Shown: positions 53,409 through 62,838 of the stretch, one piece after another
Position numbering within the stretch: position 1 is the first letter of the stretch
How the letters are laid out: each line of letters begins with the position of its first letter
Assembly (NCBI RefSeq): GCF_900112155.1
Contig: NZ_FOKQ01000010.1
Span: 46,111-110,110, forward strand
Direction: 5' to 3'
Length of the DNA stretch: 64,000 nucleotides
DNA from: Hominimerdicola alba
GTDB lineage: Bacteria; Bacillota; Clostridia; Oscillospirales; Ruminococcaceae
Notes under the pieces: model-generated
What the model saw: the letters and a program-made list of their open reading frames with translations, nothing else
What the model was told of the DNA's origin: nothing
The model's database searches: none
Position numbers and translations under genes: made by a program

Positions 53409-53684
53409 ATGAGTGAAGCAGTAAAGAAATTTTTCACATACAAGGGACTGCCCCTGGTTAGAAAGGGCAATCAGCTGTACTACGGCAATATGTATGACGA
53501 ATTCGTTGTATGGATAGAGATAAAGCACACCAAAAAGGTGGGTGAGCTGGAAGTAGCTGACAAGGTCAAGATAAGAAAAATGTCTACCGACCTTACCAAG
53601 CCCAACATAGACAAGCAGGCAGACACTGACAGCCTTTACGACGCACTTGATATCGCTTGTGCATGGCTGAAAGTCAAGGCTTAA
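53409..53684 (+). CDS. Small conserved-looking cytosolic protein
   Basis: 91 residues, no signal or helix; mixed alpha/beta, Lys-rich, with repeated VWIEIKHTKKVG and KVKIRKMSTDLTKP strands. GAAAGGCGGAGAG precedes the ATG. Family not recognised. It ends the Gld-like operon, followed by a terminator. Confidence 0.75.
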   Translation: MSEAVKKFFTYKGLPLVRKGNQLYYGNMYDEFVVWIEIKHTKKVGELEVADKVKIRKMSTDLTKPNIDKQADTDSLYDALDIACAWLKVKA

Positions 53685-53704
53685 CTATCAATTTAACTAA
53701 ACGG

Positions 53705-53739
53705 AGCGGAGATCACTTTTTGCGGCGGTCTCCGCTTTT
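53705..53739 (+). terminator. Intrinsic terminator after the Gld-like operon
   Basis: AGCGGAGA pairs with TCTCCGCT (53705-53712 / 53729-53736), followed by TTT. Confidence 0.7.
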
Positions 53740-53751
53740 CGGGAGAATAGC

Positions 53752-54735
53752 ATGGAATATGTTAGCATCGGCGGAGTGAACGTCGAAAAAACTGCGGCAC
53801 TGGCGCCTATGGCATCGGTGGCGGACAAATCTTACAGGCTTCTTTGCAGAGAATTCGGGGCGGCTTACATGGTCAGCGAGATGATATCCTCAAAGGGTCT
53901 TTGCTACAATGACAAGAAAACAGGCGAGCTTTGCGAGATAGAGGAAGAAGAACGTCCCTATGCTTTGCAGATATTCGGTGAAGACCCCTACTATATGGGC
54001 AAGGCGGCTTATCTGCTGGGTAAATACAAGCCTGACATAATCGATATAAACATGGGGTGTCCTGTGCCTAAGATAGTCGGCAACGGCTCGGGTTCGGCAC
54101 TTATGAAGGATACTCCCCGTGCAGTTGAGATAGCGCGGGAAGTCGTGAAAAATGCAGGCTGTCCCGTGACGGTGAAATTCCGTGCGGGTTGGGACGATAC
54201 CTCGCGTAATGCGGTAGAATTCGCAAAGGCGCTGGAACAGACAGGTATCGCGGCTATGGCGGTACACGGCAGGACGAGACAGCAGTTCTATTCGGGAGAC
54301 GCTGACTGGGAGATAATAAAGCAGGTCAAACAGGCGGTAGGTATTCCGGTTTTCGGCAACGGAGATGTTAAAGACGGCGAGAGCTGCAAAAAAATGTATG
54401 AAGAGACAGGCTGTGACCTGGTGATGCTGGCGCGGGGAAGCTACGGCAAGCCCTGGGTATTCCGCGAGATAAGGCATTTTCTGGAAACAGGCGAAAAACT
54501 GCCCGAGCCTGACCTGAAAGAGCGCATGGAGATAATGCTTAAGCATTGCAGTTATCTTTGCAGGTACAAGGGCGAAGTCCGCGGCATGAAAGAGGCTCGT
54601 AAAAACGTGGCATGGTACGTCAAGGGGCTGCCAAATTCGGCTAAACTGAGAGCGGAATGCGGTGAGCTTTCCACCTTTGCACAGGCTGAGGAGATGGCGG
54701 CAAGGATAATCAGCGCGGGACAGGAAAACGCCTGA
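53752..54735 (+). CDS. dus: tRNA-dihydrouridine synthase
   Basis: 327 residues. TIM-barrel FMN enzyme: LAPMASVADKSYR, MVSEMISSKGL, DINMGCPVPKIV, VKFRAGWDD, VHGRTRQQFYSG and VFGNGDV (FMN phosphate) are the DusB-type series. Reduces uridine to dihydrouridine in the tRNA D-loop. GGGAG lies before the ATG, just after a terminator. Confidence 0.95.
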   Translation: MEYVSIGGVNVEKTAALAPMASVADKSYRLLCREFGAAYMVSEMISSKGLCYNDKKTGELCEIEEEERPYALQIFGEDPYYMGKAAYLLGKYKPDIIDINMGCPVPKIVGNGSGSALMKDTPRAVEIAREVVKNAGCPVTVKFRAGWDDTSRNAVEFAKALEQTGIAAMAVHGRTRQQFYSGDADWEIIKQVKQAVGIPVFGNGDVKDGESCKKMYEETGCDLVMLARGSYGKPWVFREIRHFLETGEKLPEPDLKERMEIMLKHCSYLCRYKGEVRGMKEARKNVAWYVKGLPNSAKLRAECGELSTFAQAEEMAARIISAGQENA

Positions 54736-54764
54736 ATTACATATATATCAAGGGAGGACTAATA

Positions 54765-55829
54765 ATGAAGCTTTCGGATAACAGGATAATGCAGGAGGAC
54801 ATTGAGCGTGCTTCCGGTGCAGGTATTATAGATTGGGACAAGCTGAAAGGCAAGACCATACTTGTAACAGGTGCGACAGGCCTTATCGGCGGACAGCTGG
54901 TAATGACACTGCTGAACGCAGATGCCGAGAAAGGGCTGGGCCTGAAAGTCATAGCGGCAGTACGCAACAAGGAGAAAGCTGAGAAGCTGTTCAGGTATGC
55001 CGACAAGTCAGCACTGGAATTTCTGGTGCAGGACGTTACTGCTCCTTACAGCTATGAGGGCGACATCGACCTGATAATACACGGTGCCAGCATAACAAGC
55101 TCAAAGGCATTTGTGGAAACACCTGTGGAGACCATATACACCGCTCTGGAGGGTACCAAGAATCTGCTGGAGCTGGCTAAATCCAAGAATGTTGAGGGCA
55201 TGGTATATCTGTCATCGCTGGAAGTTTACGGTGTTGTAGACCTCAGTATGGAGAGCGTTGACGAAAAGACCTTCGGAAGCATCGACCCCATGAGCGTGAG
55301 AAGCAGTTATTCTGAGGGCAAGAGGATAGTGGAAACACTGTGTACATCTTATGCCCACGAATACGGCATACCTGTTAAGGTAGCAAGACTTTGCCAGAGC
55401 ATGGGCGCAGGTGTGGGCTACAATGACGGCAGAGTTTTCGCACAGTTTGCAAGAGCCATAATCGAGGGCACAGACATCGTGCTGATGACAGACGGTTCCA
55501 CCGAGAGAAACTACTGCTACATAAGCGATGCGGTGACAGGCATACTCACGGTACTGCTGAAAGGCGAAGTTGCTCAGGCTTACAACATCGCAAACAAGGA
55601 CACCCTCATCAGCATACGCGGCATGGCTGAGATGCTGATAGAGAATTATCCCGAGAGCGGCACAAAGCTTGTTTTCAACATCGTTGAGGACGCTACGAAG
55701 CTGGGCTACAATCCTAAGGTGAAGATGAATCTTGCGACAGGCAAGGCTGAGGCACTGGGCTGGAAAGCTGAGATAGGTCTGAAAGAGATGTTTGACAGGC
55801 TTATTGAGAGCATGAAGATTGATAGGTAA
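54765..55829 (+). CDS. NAD-dependent epimerase/dehydratase (extended SDR)
   Basis: 354 residues. ILVTGATGLIGGQLV is the NAD-binding GxxGxxG motif (about 33-47), LIIHGAS the second strand, and YSEGKR carries the YxxxK catalytic pair. Likely nucleotide-sugar epimerase or dehydratase for surface glycans; substrate unknown. Also resembles CDP-paratose or UDP-sugar members by length. GGGAGG precedes the ATG, and a strong shared terminator follows. Confidence 0.9.
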   Translation: MKLSDNRIMQEDIERASGAGIIDWDKLKGKTILVTGATGLIGGQLVMTLLNADAEKGLGLKVIAAVRNKEKAEKLFRYADKSALEFLVQDVTAPYSYEGDIDLIIHGASITSSKAFVETPVETIYTALEGTKNLLELAKSKNVEGMVYLSSLEVYGVVDLSMESVDEKTFGSIDPMSVRSSYSEGKRIVETLCTSYAHEYGIPVKVARLCQSMGAGVGYNDGRVFAQFARAIIEGTDIVLMTDGSTERNYCYISDAVTGILTVLLKGEVAQAYNIANKDTLISIRGMAEMLIENYPESGTKLVFNIVEDATKLGYNPKVKMNLATGKAEALGWKAEIGLKEMFDRLIESMKIDR

Positions 55830-55835
55830 CGAAAT

Positions 55836-55873
55836 AAAACTGCCAGGGAAGAGAGCTTTTCCCTGGCAGTTTT
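55836..55873. terminator. Bidirectional intrinsic terminator
   Basis: Perfect 15-bp stem (55836-55850 with 55859-55873) with A and T flanks between convergent genes. A decayed look-alike (CTGCCA..GAAGAGAGCTTT..TGGC) follows the stop of the FtsX gene at 62581. Confidence 0.95.
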
Positions 55874-55883
55874 CGTTTATCCG

Positions 55884-57212
55884 TTAGCTTATCAGCCAAT
55901 TCAGTATCTCAAAATCGGGAGCGGTATCGCCGTTGATAAATTCCACGGTGACAGTGTGCTCCGCTGTTTCGTCTGATGAGTATATCTCATCCGCCTTAGG
56001 ATAGCTGCCCCAGCCACCGGGGAAATCGCCGTCAATGATGACTGCCGCGTTATCGTCAACCTTTACTGCGACTTTTCCGAAAGTACCGCTGACATTCTTC
56101 TGATAAAGCATACCCAGATTCTTACACTTTATCTTGAAAACAGCCGAGCCGCCTGTGGTTGAGCCCCAGCCGCCGTTGAAGTTGCCGAACTGCGCTTTTT
56201 CAGTGAAAGTTCCCTCATCGACCACTTCTACTAGCTCTGGAGTATCGGCTGAACCGAGGGTAGCCCCTGCGAATCTGTCACCTGTGGGGGAGACTACTGC
56301 CGACGGGTCAAATGGTGTGACTTCCTTGCTTTCGTTTTCAAGGTCGCCCTTCACCTGATCAAAGAGGTTCAGCACGCACTGTGCCATTACAGCGTGACCC
56401 GCATCGTTGGGGTGAACATTGTCGTTTGAGGTATCTTTCCACTGAAAATTGCCCGCATCGATCTCGGGGATTATGGCATCGTGATAAGATATCATTGGCA
56501 GATCATAGTTCTCTGCGACTTTCAGGTGTGAATTCTGGGGAGAGCCGCCGCCCTCTGTGGATGGTTCGATAAGTATCACCGCGGGCTGATTTTCAAGGGC
56601 AAGGCAGTACCTCACAAGGCTGTCCATGGTCGCCTGATAAAGCTCGTTATCCTGATCGTTGATGAATTCTATAAAAATGATATCCGAATCTTGTGGGACA
56701 TCGCGGTAAACCCTGTGTACGGCGAGGTATGAATCCGTTGCGCCTATGCCCGCGTTAGTGCCCAGCACGTACAGGCTGAGATTTTCCTCCCACCATGCGG
56801 TGATGAGGTTGGTGTACTGCTTTGACGAGCCCGAAGCTCCAGAGCCTGCGGTTATGGAATCGCCCAGATAGCAGATGTTCGTTACTGCCTTTGGGTCATC
56901 GACTGCACGCTGTATCTTAGCCGCAAGGCGTGAAGTATCGCCGCGGTTCAGCAGTGATCTTGCCAGCATATTCTCGGTAGCGCCCTGTGTGAAGTCGTAA
57001 GCGCCCTCATTTACGGGGTACTCGGCGAGAAGTTTCTCCGAAGCCGATTTTTCGGCGGGTTCATCGGTCGAGGTATCTCCGCTTGCGGAAGTATCTGCCT
57101 TGGAGGTGTTTTCTGTCGTTTTGGAATTTTCCTTAGAAGAACCCCCGCCGCAGCCTGCAAAAGCCGCCGCACAGACCATCAGCGAAAGAACGAGTGCAAG
57201 TTTCTTTTTCAT
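55884..57212 (-). CDS. SGNH/GDSL hydrolase lipoprotein
   Basis: 442 residues: signal peptide with lipobox AFAGC (Cys21), a Ser/Thr-rich linker, an SGNH hydrolase domain (about 105-275) with LGDSITAG (Ser119), block III GTNAGIGATDS and NVHPNDAGH (Asp/His), and a C-terminal beta domain (about 310-440). Likely esterase acting on acetylated or feruloylated plant polysaccharide. The ATG at 57212 follows AAAGGAAAG; longer frames run through the hairpin and are discounted. Confidence 0.88.
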   Translation of the reverse strand: MKKKLALVLSLMVCAAAFAGCGGGSSKENSKTTENTSKADTSASGDTSTDEPAEKSASEKLLAEYPVNEGAYDFTQGATENMLARSLLNRGDTSRLAAKIQRAVDDPKAVTNICYLGDSITAGSGASGSSKQYTNLITAWWEENLSLYVLGTNAGIGATDSYLAVHRVYRDVPQDSDIIFIEFINDQDNELYQATMDSLVRYCLALENQPAVILIEPSTEGGGSPQNSHLKVAENYDLPMISYHDAIIPEIDAGNFQWKDTSNDNVHPNDAGHAVMAQCVLNLFDQVKGDLENESKEVTPFDPSAVVSPTGDRFAGATLGSADTPELVEVVDEGTFTEKAQFGNFNGGWGSTTGGSAVFKIKCKNLGMLYQKNVSGTFGKVAVKVDDNAAVIIDGDFPGGWGSYPKADEIYSSDETAEHTVTVEFINGDTAPDFEILNWLIS

Positions 57213-57233
57213 ATGATCTTTCCTTTCATTTTT

Positions 57234-57335
57234 TATAGTAAACGACATATTGATTTCTACATTCATCGCTTGCAGACGCTGTGATTTTTGTGGCTGTGAG
57301 CGATGAATGTCCTGAAATATATGTCGTTTACTATA
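57234..57335. repeat. 102-bp inverted repeat (MITE-like or leader hairpin)
   Basis: Outer arms TATAGTAAACGACATAT (57234-57250) and their exact complement (57319-57335), inner arms ACATTCATCGCT (57259-57270) with 57299-57310, and a 28-base loop. It lies in the untranslated leader of the SGNH gene, 21 bp before its ATG. Confidence 0.85.
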
Positions 57336-57686
57336 ATATCCTTTCATGCCGTTTCCGGCTATCCCTATGATACCTGTATTATAGCACACAATTTTGCAAA
57401 AGTAAAGATTTTTTAAGATTAATTTTCTTATATTTTCCTTCCATTCCCCTGTCCTGTTTTCCAAACAGACCCGCCTGCATACCCCGCCGACAGCTGTAAG
57501 TTTCATCATTCAAGATATGCGAATATCATATAACTGCCTTGTGCATAGTGCTGAAAATATCAGTTTAATTTTGTCCTGTTGCATATAGCAAAAATTTCCC
57601 AAAAATGTTATAATTAGGTAGTATGCAAAGATTCAGCAGATGAATTTTTGAACTGCTATATAAAACTCTTTATATGGAGACCCATT
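57336..57686. other. Intergenic stretch between divergent genes
   Basis: AT-rich from about 57370. No gene: longer reading of the SGNH frame here lacks a start signal. A -10-like TATAAT (57609-57614) precedes the LRR gene without a good -35. Confidence 0.5.
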
Positions 57687-58490
57687 ATGAAAAAAATAAT
57701 CTTAGTCATAATAATGATAATAGTTATTACAGCAACAATTGTTGGGTTTATTTTTTTTAACACTCACACTATTATATGTAAAAGAGTTTATGACAACAAA
57801 TCAACCGAGATAACCATAGGTAGATTAGATCCAGCCGATGATTTTGATAAGATAAAACATCTTTCAAAATTAAAAGAATTATTTTTCTTCAGAAATGATG
57901 AAACAAATATTGATTTCCTTGCCGAATTATATAACTTGGAAAAATTGTATCTGGATACTCCTAATGTCATCGATTATGAGCCGATCTCAAGCTGTGAAAA
58001 CCTGACCTACTTTTCTATTGGACAAGCAAGTTTTTCCGATTTGAGTTGTTTATATAACAATCAAAAACTAAAAACTCTTAGTATAATGAGTAACGACTTA
58101 GAATCCTTAAACGGACTGGAAGAACTTCATGAACTTGAACATCTGTCTATTCATGCAACACATCTGAATGACATCTCTGCACTAAAGGAAGCAAAGCAAA
58201 TCAAAAAGCTCACAATAACCACAAATGAAAATATTGATTATCAGTGTATATCCTGCTGTACAGATTTGGTTGAACTTGATCTGCAAGGAATGGAAAATCT
58301 AAGTACGCTTTCCGTTGAGAGTCTTAATAACTTACAGAAGTTATATATAGCTCATACTGATTTTAAAGATTTTGAAGGATTATTGAATCTTCCGAATCTT
58401 AAAGAGGTTTCTGTCAGCGATTCTATGATGTCAGATGAAATGATGCAGAAATTCAATGCTAAAGGGATAACTGTTAAAGTTTTGGATTAA
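57687..58490 (+). CDS. Membrane-anchored leucine-rich repeat protein
   Basis: 267 residues: an N-terminal hydrophobic helix (about 3-24) and about eight irregular LRRs of 20-23 residues (LKELFFFR, LEKLYLDT, LKTLSIMS, LEHLSIHA, IKKLTITT, LVELDLQG, LQKLYIAH, LKEVSVSD). Probably a surface binding protein of internalin-like curvature; partner unknown. The ATG at 57687 follows GGAG. Codon use is clearly A/T-rich at third positions compared with all neighbours, a sign of recent transfer. Confidence 0.8.
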   Translation: MKKIILVIIMIIVITATIVGFIFFNTHTIICKRVYDNKSTEITIGRLDPADDFDKIKHLSKLKELFFFRNDETNIDFLAELYNLEKLYLDTPNVIDYEPISSCENLTYFSIGQASFSDLSCLYNNQKLKTLSIMSNDLESLNGLEELHELEHLSIHATHLNDISALKEAKQIKKLTITTNENIDYQCISCCTDLVELDLQGMENLSTLSVESLNNLQKLYIAHTDFKDFEGLLNLPNLKEVSVSDSMMSDEMMQKFNAKGITVKVLD

Positions 58491-58528
58491 ATAAAGAGTC
58501 AACAAAATAAAGACTTTCGGAGGGACAC

Positions 58529-59596
58529 ATGATGAATGGTCTTGCAGATATAAAAAGGATATTCTTCCCCACACTTCCCGCGCTGATGTGCGCGGCGGCG
58601 GTATTTATGACATCGGGCTGTTATCTTCTGCCCGATGAGGAGGAGGCGGCGATACCTCCTGCGGTAAAAGCCAGCGAAGTCAGCTATACCACTGTTGTGG
58701 CAAAGCGGAAAGATATTGAGAAAAAAATAGTCAGCACGGGTACCGTTACCGCTGAAAGGAAATACGACCTCAGCTATGAAAAGCAGAGCGGTGTTATACT
58801 TGAATTCAACGTCCGTGCGGGGGACAAGGTGAAAAAGGACGACCCCATCTGCGAGATAGATACCTCCGACCTTGATGACCAGATAGCCGAAAAGGAGCTG
58901 TATCTGCAAAAAGCCAAGCTGAATGTGGATATGATATGGGAAGGCGGCGGCACTCAGGCGCAGATAGATTCGGCTTATGTTGATGTACAGCTGATAGAGC
59001 GTGAACTTGAGAAACTCCGCGCAAAAAAAGAGGGCTCTGTACTGCGCTCACCCTTTGACGGCGTAGTATCTCAGCTTGCGGATGTGCGTGCGGGTGACAA
59101 TGTAAGTTCGGGGCAGACAGTTGCTACTGTTATCGATACCTCAGCGCTGTATATCGCAGTAAAGCCCGAGGATATGAGCAAATTCGATATTGACACAAAG
59201 GTGCAGATACGCATAAACGAGAATTACTATGACGGCATTGTTTTCATGAACCCCGCCGCCCTTGCTGAGTATCAGGAAGAAGTAAAAGCCAGCCATGATA
59301 AAGAGGACAAGTCAGGTATCAGCTACGAATCGGATTATATCTACGTCCGCTTTGATGGGGATATCCCTCCCGATGCGCTGGGACAGCTGGCAGATGTCAT
59401 TCTCGTGCTGGATAAGGCAGAAAATGCCATCGTCATATCCAACAACCTTATCAAAAAGGTGGATGGCGAAAAGGTGGTATACGTGCTGAAAGACGGCGAA
59501 AAGGTAGCTGTACCCGTGGAAGTAGGTCTGTCAACAGGCTCTCAGTCCGAGATAATCTCGGGCATTGAAGAGGGCGATGAACTGGTGCTTAAATAA
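58529..59596 (+). CDS. Membrane-fusion (adaptor) lipoprotein, MacA/HlyD type
   Basis: 355 residues: lipobox TSGC (Cys31), a biotinyl-lipoyl-like half (VILEFNVRAGDKVKKDDPICEID), an alpha-hairpin (about 110-165), the second lipoyl half (VLRSPFDGVVSQL, GDNVSSGQTV) and a beta-barrel with VEVGLSTGSQSEIISGIEEGD. Works with an ABC permease for export or envelope work. GGAGGG precedes the ATG. The FtsX-type permease gene follows by 21 bp. Confidence 0.9.
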   Translation: MMNGLADIKRIFFPTLPALMCAAAVFMTSGCYLLPDEEEAAIPPAVKASEVSYTTVVAKRKDIEKKIVSTGTVTAERKYDLSYEKQSGVILEFNVRAGDKVKKDDPICEIDTSDLDDQIAEKELYLQKAKLNVDMIWEGGGTQAQIDSAYVDVQLIERELEKLRAKKEGSVLRSPFDGVVSQLADVRAGDNVSSGQTVATVIDTSALYIAVKPEDMSKFDIDTKVQIRINENYYDGIVFMNPAALAEYQEEVKASHDKEDKSGISYESDYIYVRFDGDIPPDALGQLADVILVLDKAENAIVISNNLIKKVDGEKVVYVLKDGEKVAVPVEVGLSTGSQSEIISGIEEGDELVLK

Positions 59597-59617
59597 AAAG
59601 CGAGGAGCAATAACCTG

Positions 59618-62581
59618 ATGTTTACACTTCTGCTTCGCAAGATGCGAAATACGAAATGGATGGTGTTCTGTCTGCTGATAGGCTTTATTATAGCCTCTGC
59701 CATGATGAGTACCATACCCATATATATGAACGCTTCTCTTCAGCGTATGCTGATAAAGGATATGGAAGCTTTTCAGGAAGAGTATATGATATATCCCGGG
59801 TCTTACAACACCTCCCGCGTGTTCAAAAGCGGCATGAAGACCGATGCGCAGATACAGGATCTGGAAGAATATACCGCCCTGACAGATAATCAGTTTGCTG
59901 AACTTGACCTGACCTGCGCTGGAAGCAAAAAGGTGATACAGGACTCATACCTTTACTGCAAGTCATTCTCACTGGAGAACGGCGGAGAACCCGCAAGGCT
60001 GACCCTTGGGGGTATGTCGGATATATGCGAACATTCCACTGCTGTATCGGGAAGAATGATGGAAAAGGGCAGGCGCTCTGACGGTGTGTTTGAGTGCATG
60101 GCTACGGAAAAATCCCTGAAGACCAACGGACTTGCGCTAAATACCGTTTATGAGATATCGAATGTCATGGACGACCTGGGTTCTGTGAAGATAGAGATTG
60201 TGGGGCTTATCGATGTTGCAGATGAGAACGACCCGTTCTGGGCGGAGGGCATAGACGAAGCCTATACTGCCGCAGTTTTCACCGACTACGACACCATGCT
60301 GAACGAGATGTTACCCACAGGTGCCATAAATATAGCAAAGGTGAACTACAACTATTTCATCGACTATACCAAGCTTGACATCGCAGGGCTGAAGACCATC
60401 AACAGCAAATACAACACCCAGAAAGAGACTTTCAAGAAAAACAGCATCGGCTTTGCGATACCCGCAAAGGATATCCTCACCGATTACGCAAAGCGCTCTA
60501 CTCAGCTGACACTGCTTCTGTGGCTGTTGCAGATACCTGTGATACTCATGATAATCTTCTACCTGTTCATGGTATCAAAGCTGAATATCGAGCAGGAAAA
60601 GAACGAGATAGCGGTATTCAAAAGCCGAGGTGCCAGCAACCGTCAGGTGCTGGGGATATACGCTCTTGAATCAATGGTGCTGGGCGTTATCACCGCCATT
60701 GCAGGACCTTTCGCAGGTCTGGGGCTTTGCAGGATACTTGGCGCTTCCAACGGTTTCCTTGAATTTGTGAACCGCCGCGCCATGCCTGTGAAACTCACCC
60801 CCGAAGCATTTTTGTATGCGGCGGCGGCAGTGCTGGTCTTCTTCGTGACCACCCTTGTGCCTATAATCCCCGCAACAAGGACTACCATCGTTGAACACAA
60901 GCAGTCAAAAGCCAAGGCGAAAAAGCTGGCGCTCTGGGAGAAGATAGGGCTTGATGTGATACTTGCAGGCGGCTCGTTTGCGTGGCTGTATTACTACAAG
61001 CGCACTCAGGCAAAACTGCTTGAACTGGGTGTAACAGACACCACCGCAACCATCAATCCCCTGATGTTCGTGACTTCCACAGCTTTTATACTGGGACTGG
61101 GGCTTTTCCTGATAAGGGTATATCCCCTGTTCATCAGGCTGATAGGCAGGGCGGGCAAACGTTTCTGGTCGCCTGCCCAGTATGTTTCGCTGAACAATAT
61201 AGGCAGGTCGGCTACGGGCAGAGAGCGTTTTCTAATGCTGTTCCTTGTGCTGACGGTATCTCTGGGTGTATTCTTTGCCAATACTGCGAGAGCCCTGAAC
61301 CGCAATGCAGAGGAAACAGTTGAATACGAAAACGGCGCGGATATCGTACTTACCGAGGAATGGTATTCCAGCAAGACAGAAGCTGCACGGAAAAATGCGG
61401 GATCTTCTGCAAACATGGGCGGCAGTTCGGGAAAGACCGAAGAAGCCGAGGACGACACTGATACAGCCACTGTTGTGACTTATAACGAACCTCTTTTTGA
61501 AAGGTTTGAAAAACTCACAGGCGTGAAAACTGCCGCCAAGGTATTCAGGCGCGATGGCGTTACCATCAAAAGCAGCAAGATGAATGTGGTGAAGCGCACA
61601 GCTGAAAAATCCGCTGAGAAAAAGCGCGAGGAACTTCTCGACCAGGATATGAACACCAAGTCCTCGAACATCGACAGGAATGTCCGCCTGATGACGGTCC
61701 AGCCTGCTAAGTTTGCCGAGGTGATAAACTTCCAGCAGAGACTTCTGCCGACCCATATCAACAACTATCTTGAAGCCCTTGCAGAGTATACACCCGGTGT
61801 GATACTTTCATCGTCTTTCAAGGATTACGGTCTTGAACTGGGTGATACCGTTGAGTGCGAATGGGGTGCCAACGAACCCTTTGATGTGACGGTGCTGGCT
61901 TTTGTGGACTACTGGCCGAGTTTAGACCCCTATGCCGAAGCCAATGACGGCAGCTATATGGACTTCGCCGTGATGAATTTCGACTACGTCAACGTTCAGA
62001 CCAATATGGAGCCCTATCAGGTATGGATAGACCTGGATGACGATGCATCGGTGCAGGAGTTCTATGATTCTGTAGAAGAAGCACATATCCGCGCCACAGG
62101 CATGACCTCCACCAAGCAGGATATCATCACCAAAAAGAACGACCCCATGCTGCAGGGCATGAACGGTGCGCTGACACTGGGATTCATCACCATTATGATA
62201 ATGTGCATAATCGGATTCCTCATATACTGGATACTTTCAATAAAGAGCAGGACTTTGCAGTTCGGCATACTGAGAGCCATGGGTATGAAGTACCGCGAGA
62301 TAATATCCATGATAGTGTATGAGCAGATACTGGTTTCGGGGGTAGCGATACTTGCGGCGATATTCATAGGCGGCATCACCAGCGAACTATTTGTACCGCT
62401 TTTCCAGAGCGTTCTTGATGTAAGCAGCCGTGTACCCGAATTTGCGGTGATACCACAGCGCGGGGATTACATCAAGCTTTACACTGTTATTGGAGTAATG
62501 CTGCTGGTGGGATTCCTTGTGCTTGGCAGACTGATAGGCAGGATAAATATCTCCAAGGCATTGAAGCTGGGTGAAGACTAA
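59618..62581 (+). CDS. FtsX-like ABC transporter permease (large)
   Basis: 987 residues: one N-terminal helix (about 16-35), a large extracellular domain (about 36-300), three helices (about 300-430), more helices near 470-520 and 540-560, a second extracellular domain (about 560-860) and three C-terminal helices; both FtsX blocks carry IAVFKSRGASNRQVLGIY and FGILRAMGMKYREI. MacB/LolC-type architecture. No ATP-binding gene is adjacent, so an ATPase must come from elsewhere. GCGAGGAG precedes the ATG. Confidence 0.9.
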   Translation: MFTLLLRKMRNTKWMVFCLLIGFIIASAMMSTIPIYMNASLQRMLIKDMEAFQEEYMIYPGSYNTSRVFKSGMKTDAQIQDLEEYTALTDNQFAELDLTCAGSKKVIQDSYLYCKSFSLENGGEPARLTLGGMSDICEHSTAVSGRMMEKGRRSDGVFECMATEKSLKTNGLALNTVYEISNVMDDLGSVKIEIVGLIDVADENDPFWAEGIDEAYTAAVFTDYDTMLNEMLPTGAINIAKVNYNYFIDYTKLDIAGLKTINSKYNTQKETFKKNSIGFAIPAKDILTDYAKRSTQLTLLLWLLQIPVILMIIFYLFMVSKLNIEQEKNEIAVFKSRGASNRQVLGIYALESMVLGVITAIAGPFAGLGLCRILGASNGFLEFVNRRAMPVKLTPEAFLYAAAAVLVFFVTTLVPIIPATRTTIVEHKQSKAKAKKLALWEKIGLDVILAGGSFAWLYYYKRTQAKLLELGVTDTTATINPLMFVTSTAFILGLGLFLIRVYPLFIRLIGRAGKRFWSPAQYVSLNNIGRSATGRERFLMLFLVLTVSLGVFFANTARALNRNAEETVEYENGADIVLTEEWYSSKTEAARKNAGSSANMGGSSGKTEEAEDDTDTATVVTYNEPLFERFEKLTGVKTAAKVFRRDGVTIKSSKMNVVKRTAEKSAEKKREELLDQDMNTKSSNIDRNVRLMTVQPAKFAEVINFQQRLLPTHINNYLEALAEYTPGVILSSSFKDYGLELGDTVECEWGANEPFDVTVLAFVDYWPSLDPYAEANDGSYMDFAVMNFDYVNVQTNMEPYQVWIDLDDDASVQEFYDSVEEAHIRATGMTSTKQDIITKKNDPMLQGMNGALTLGFITIMIMCIIGFLIYWILSIKSRTLQFGILRAMGMKYREIISMIVYEQILVSGVAILAAIFIGGITSELFVPLFQSVLDVSSRVPEFAVIPQRGDYIKLYTVIGVMLLVGFLVLGRLIGRINISKALKLGED

Positions 62582-62693
62582 AAAGCAAACTAGCGGAAAC
62601 TGCCAAAGAAGAGAGCTTTATCTGGCTAGCGCAAAAGAAGTAATCTATCCATACTAAAACAATTATATACAGACGATTTACAGCGGATCTTTA

Positions 62694-62730
62694 AGCGCCA
62701 TTATGTCACGAAGGCATGATGGTGCTTTTT
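62694..62730 (+). terminator. Intrinsic terminator downstream of the FtsX gene
   Basis: 12-bp stem with two G-U pairs (62694-62705 / 62715-62726), then TTTT. Confidence 0.8.
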
Positions 62731-62776
62731 CATTATCCCCAAATAGACCATGTCCTAAAAAACGTACATACTACTA

Positions 62777-62805
62777 TTGCAAAATCTGTTTTGATGTGCT
62801 ATAAT
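62777..62805 (+). promoter_or_regulatory. Sigma-A promoter of the WYL regulator
   Basis: TTGCAA, 17 bp, extended -10 TGCTATAAT; about 28 nt from the start of transcription to the ATG. Confidence 0.88.
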
Positions 62806-62838
62806 ACTCTAAACAAAAACGACGAGGGAGGTATCATC

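Noticed and set aside
62582..62640. Second terminator after the FtsX gene
   Set aside because: Looks like a decayed relative of the terminator at 55836 but pairs poorly and lacks a T-run; the stem at 62694 is the better candidate.
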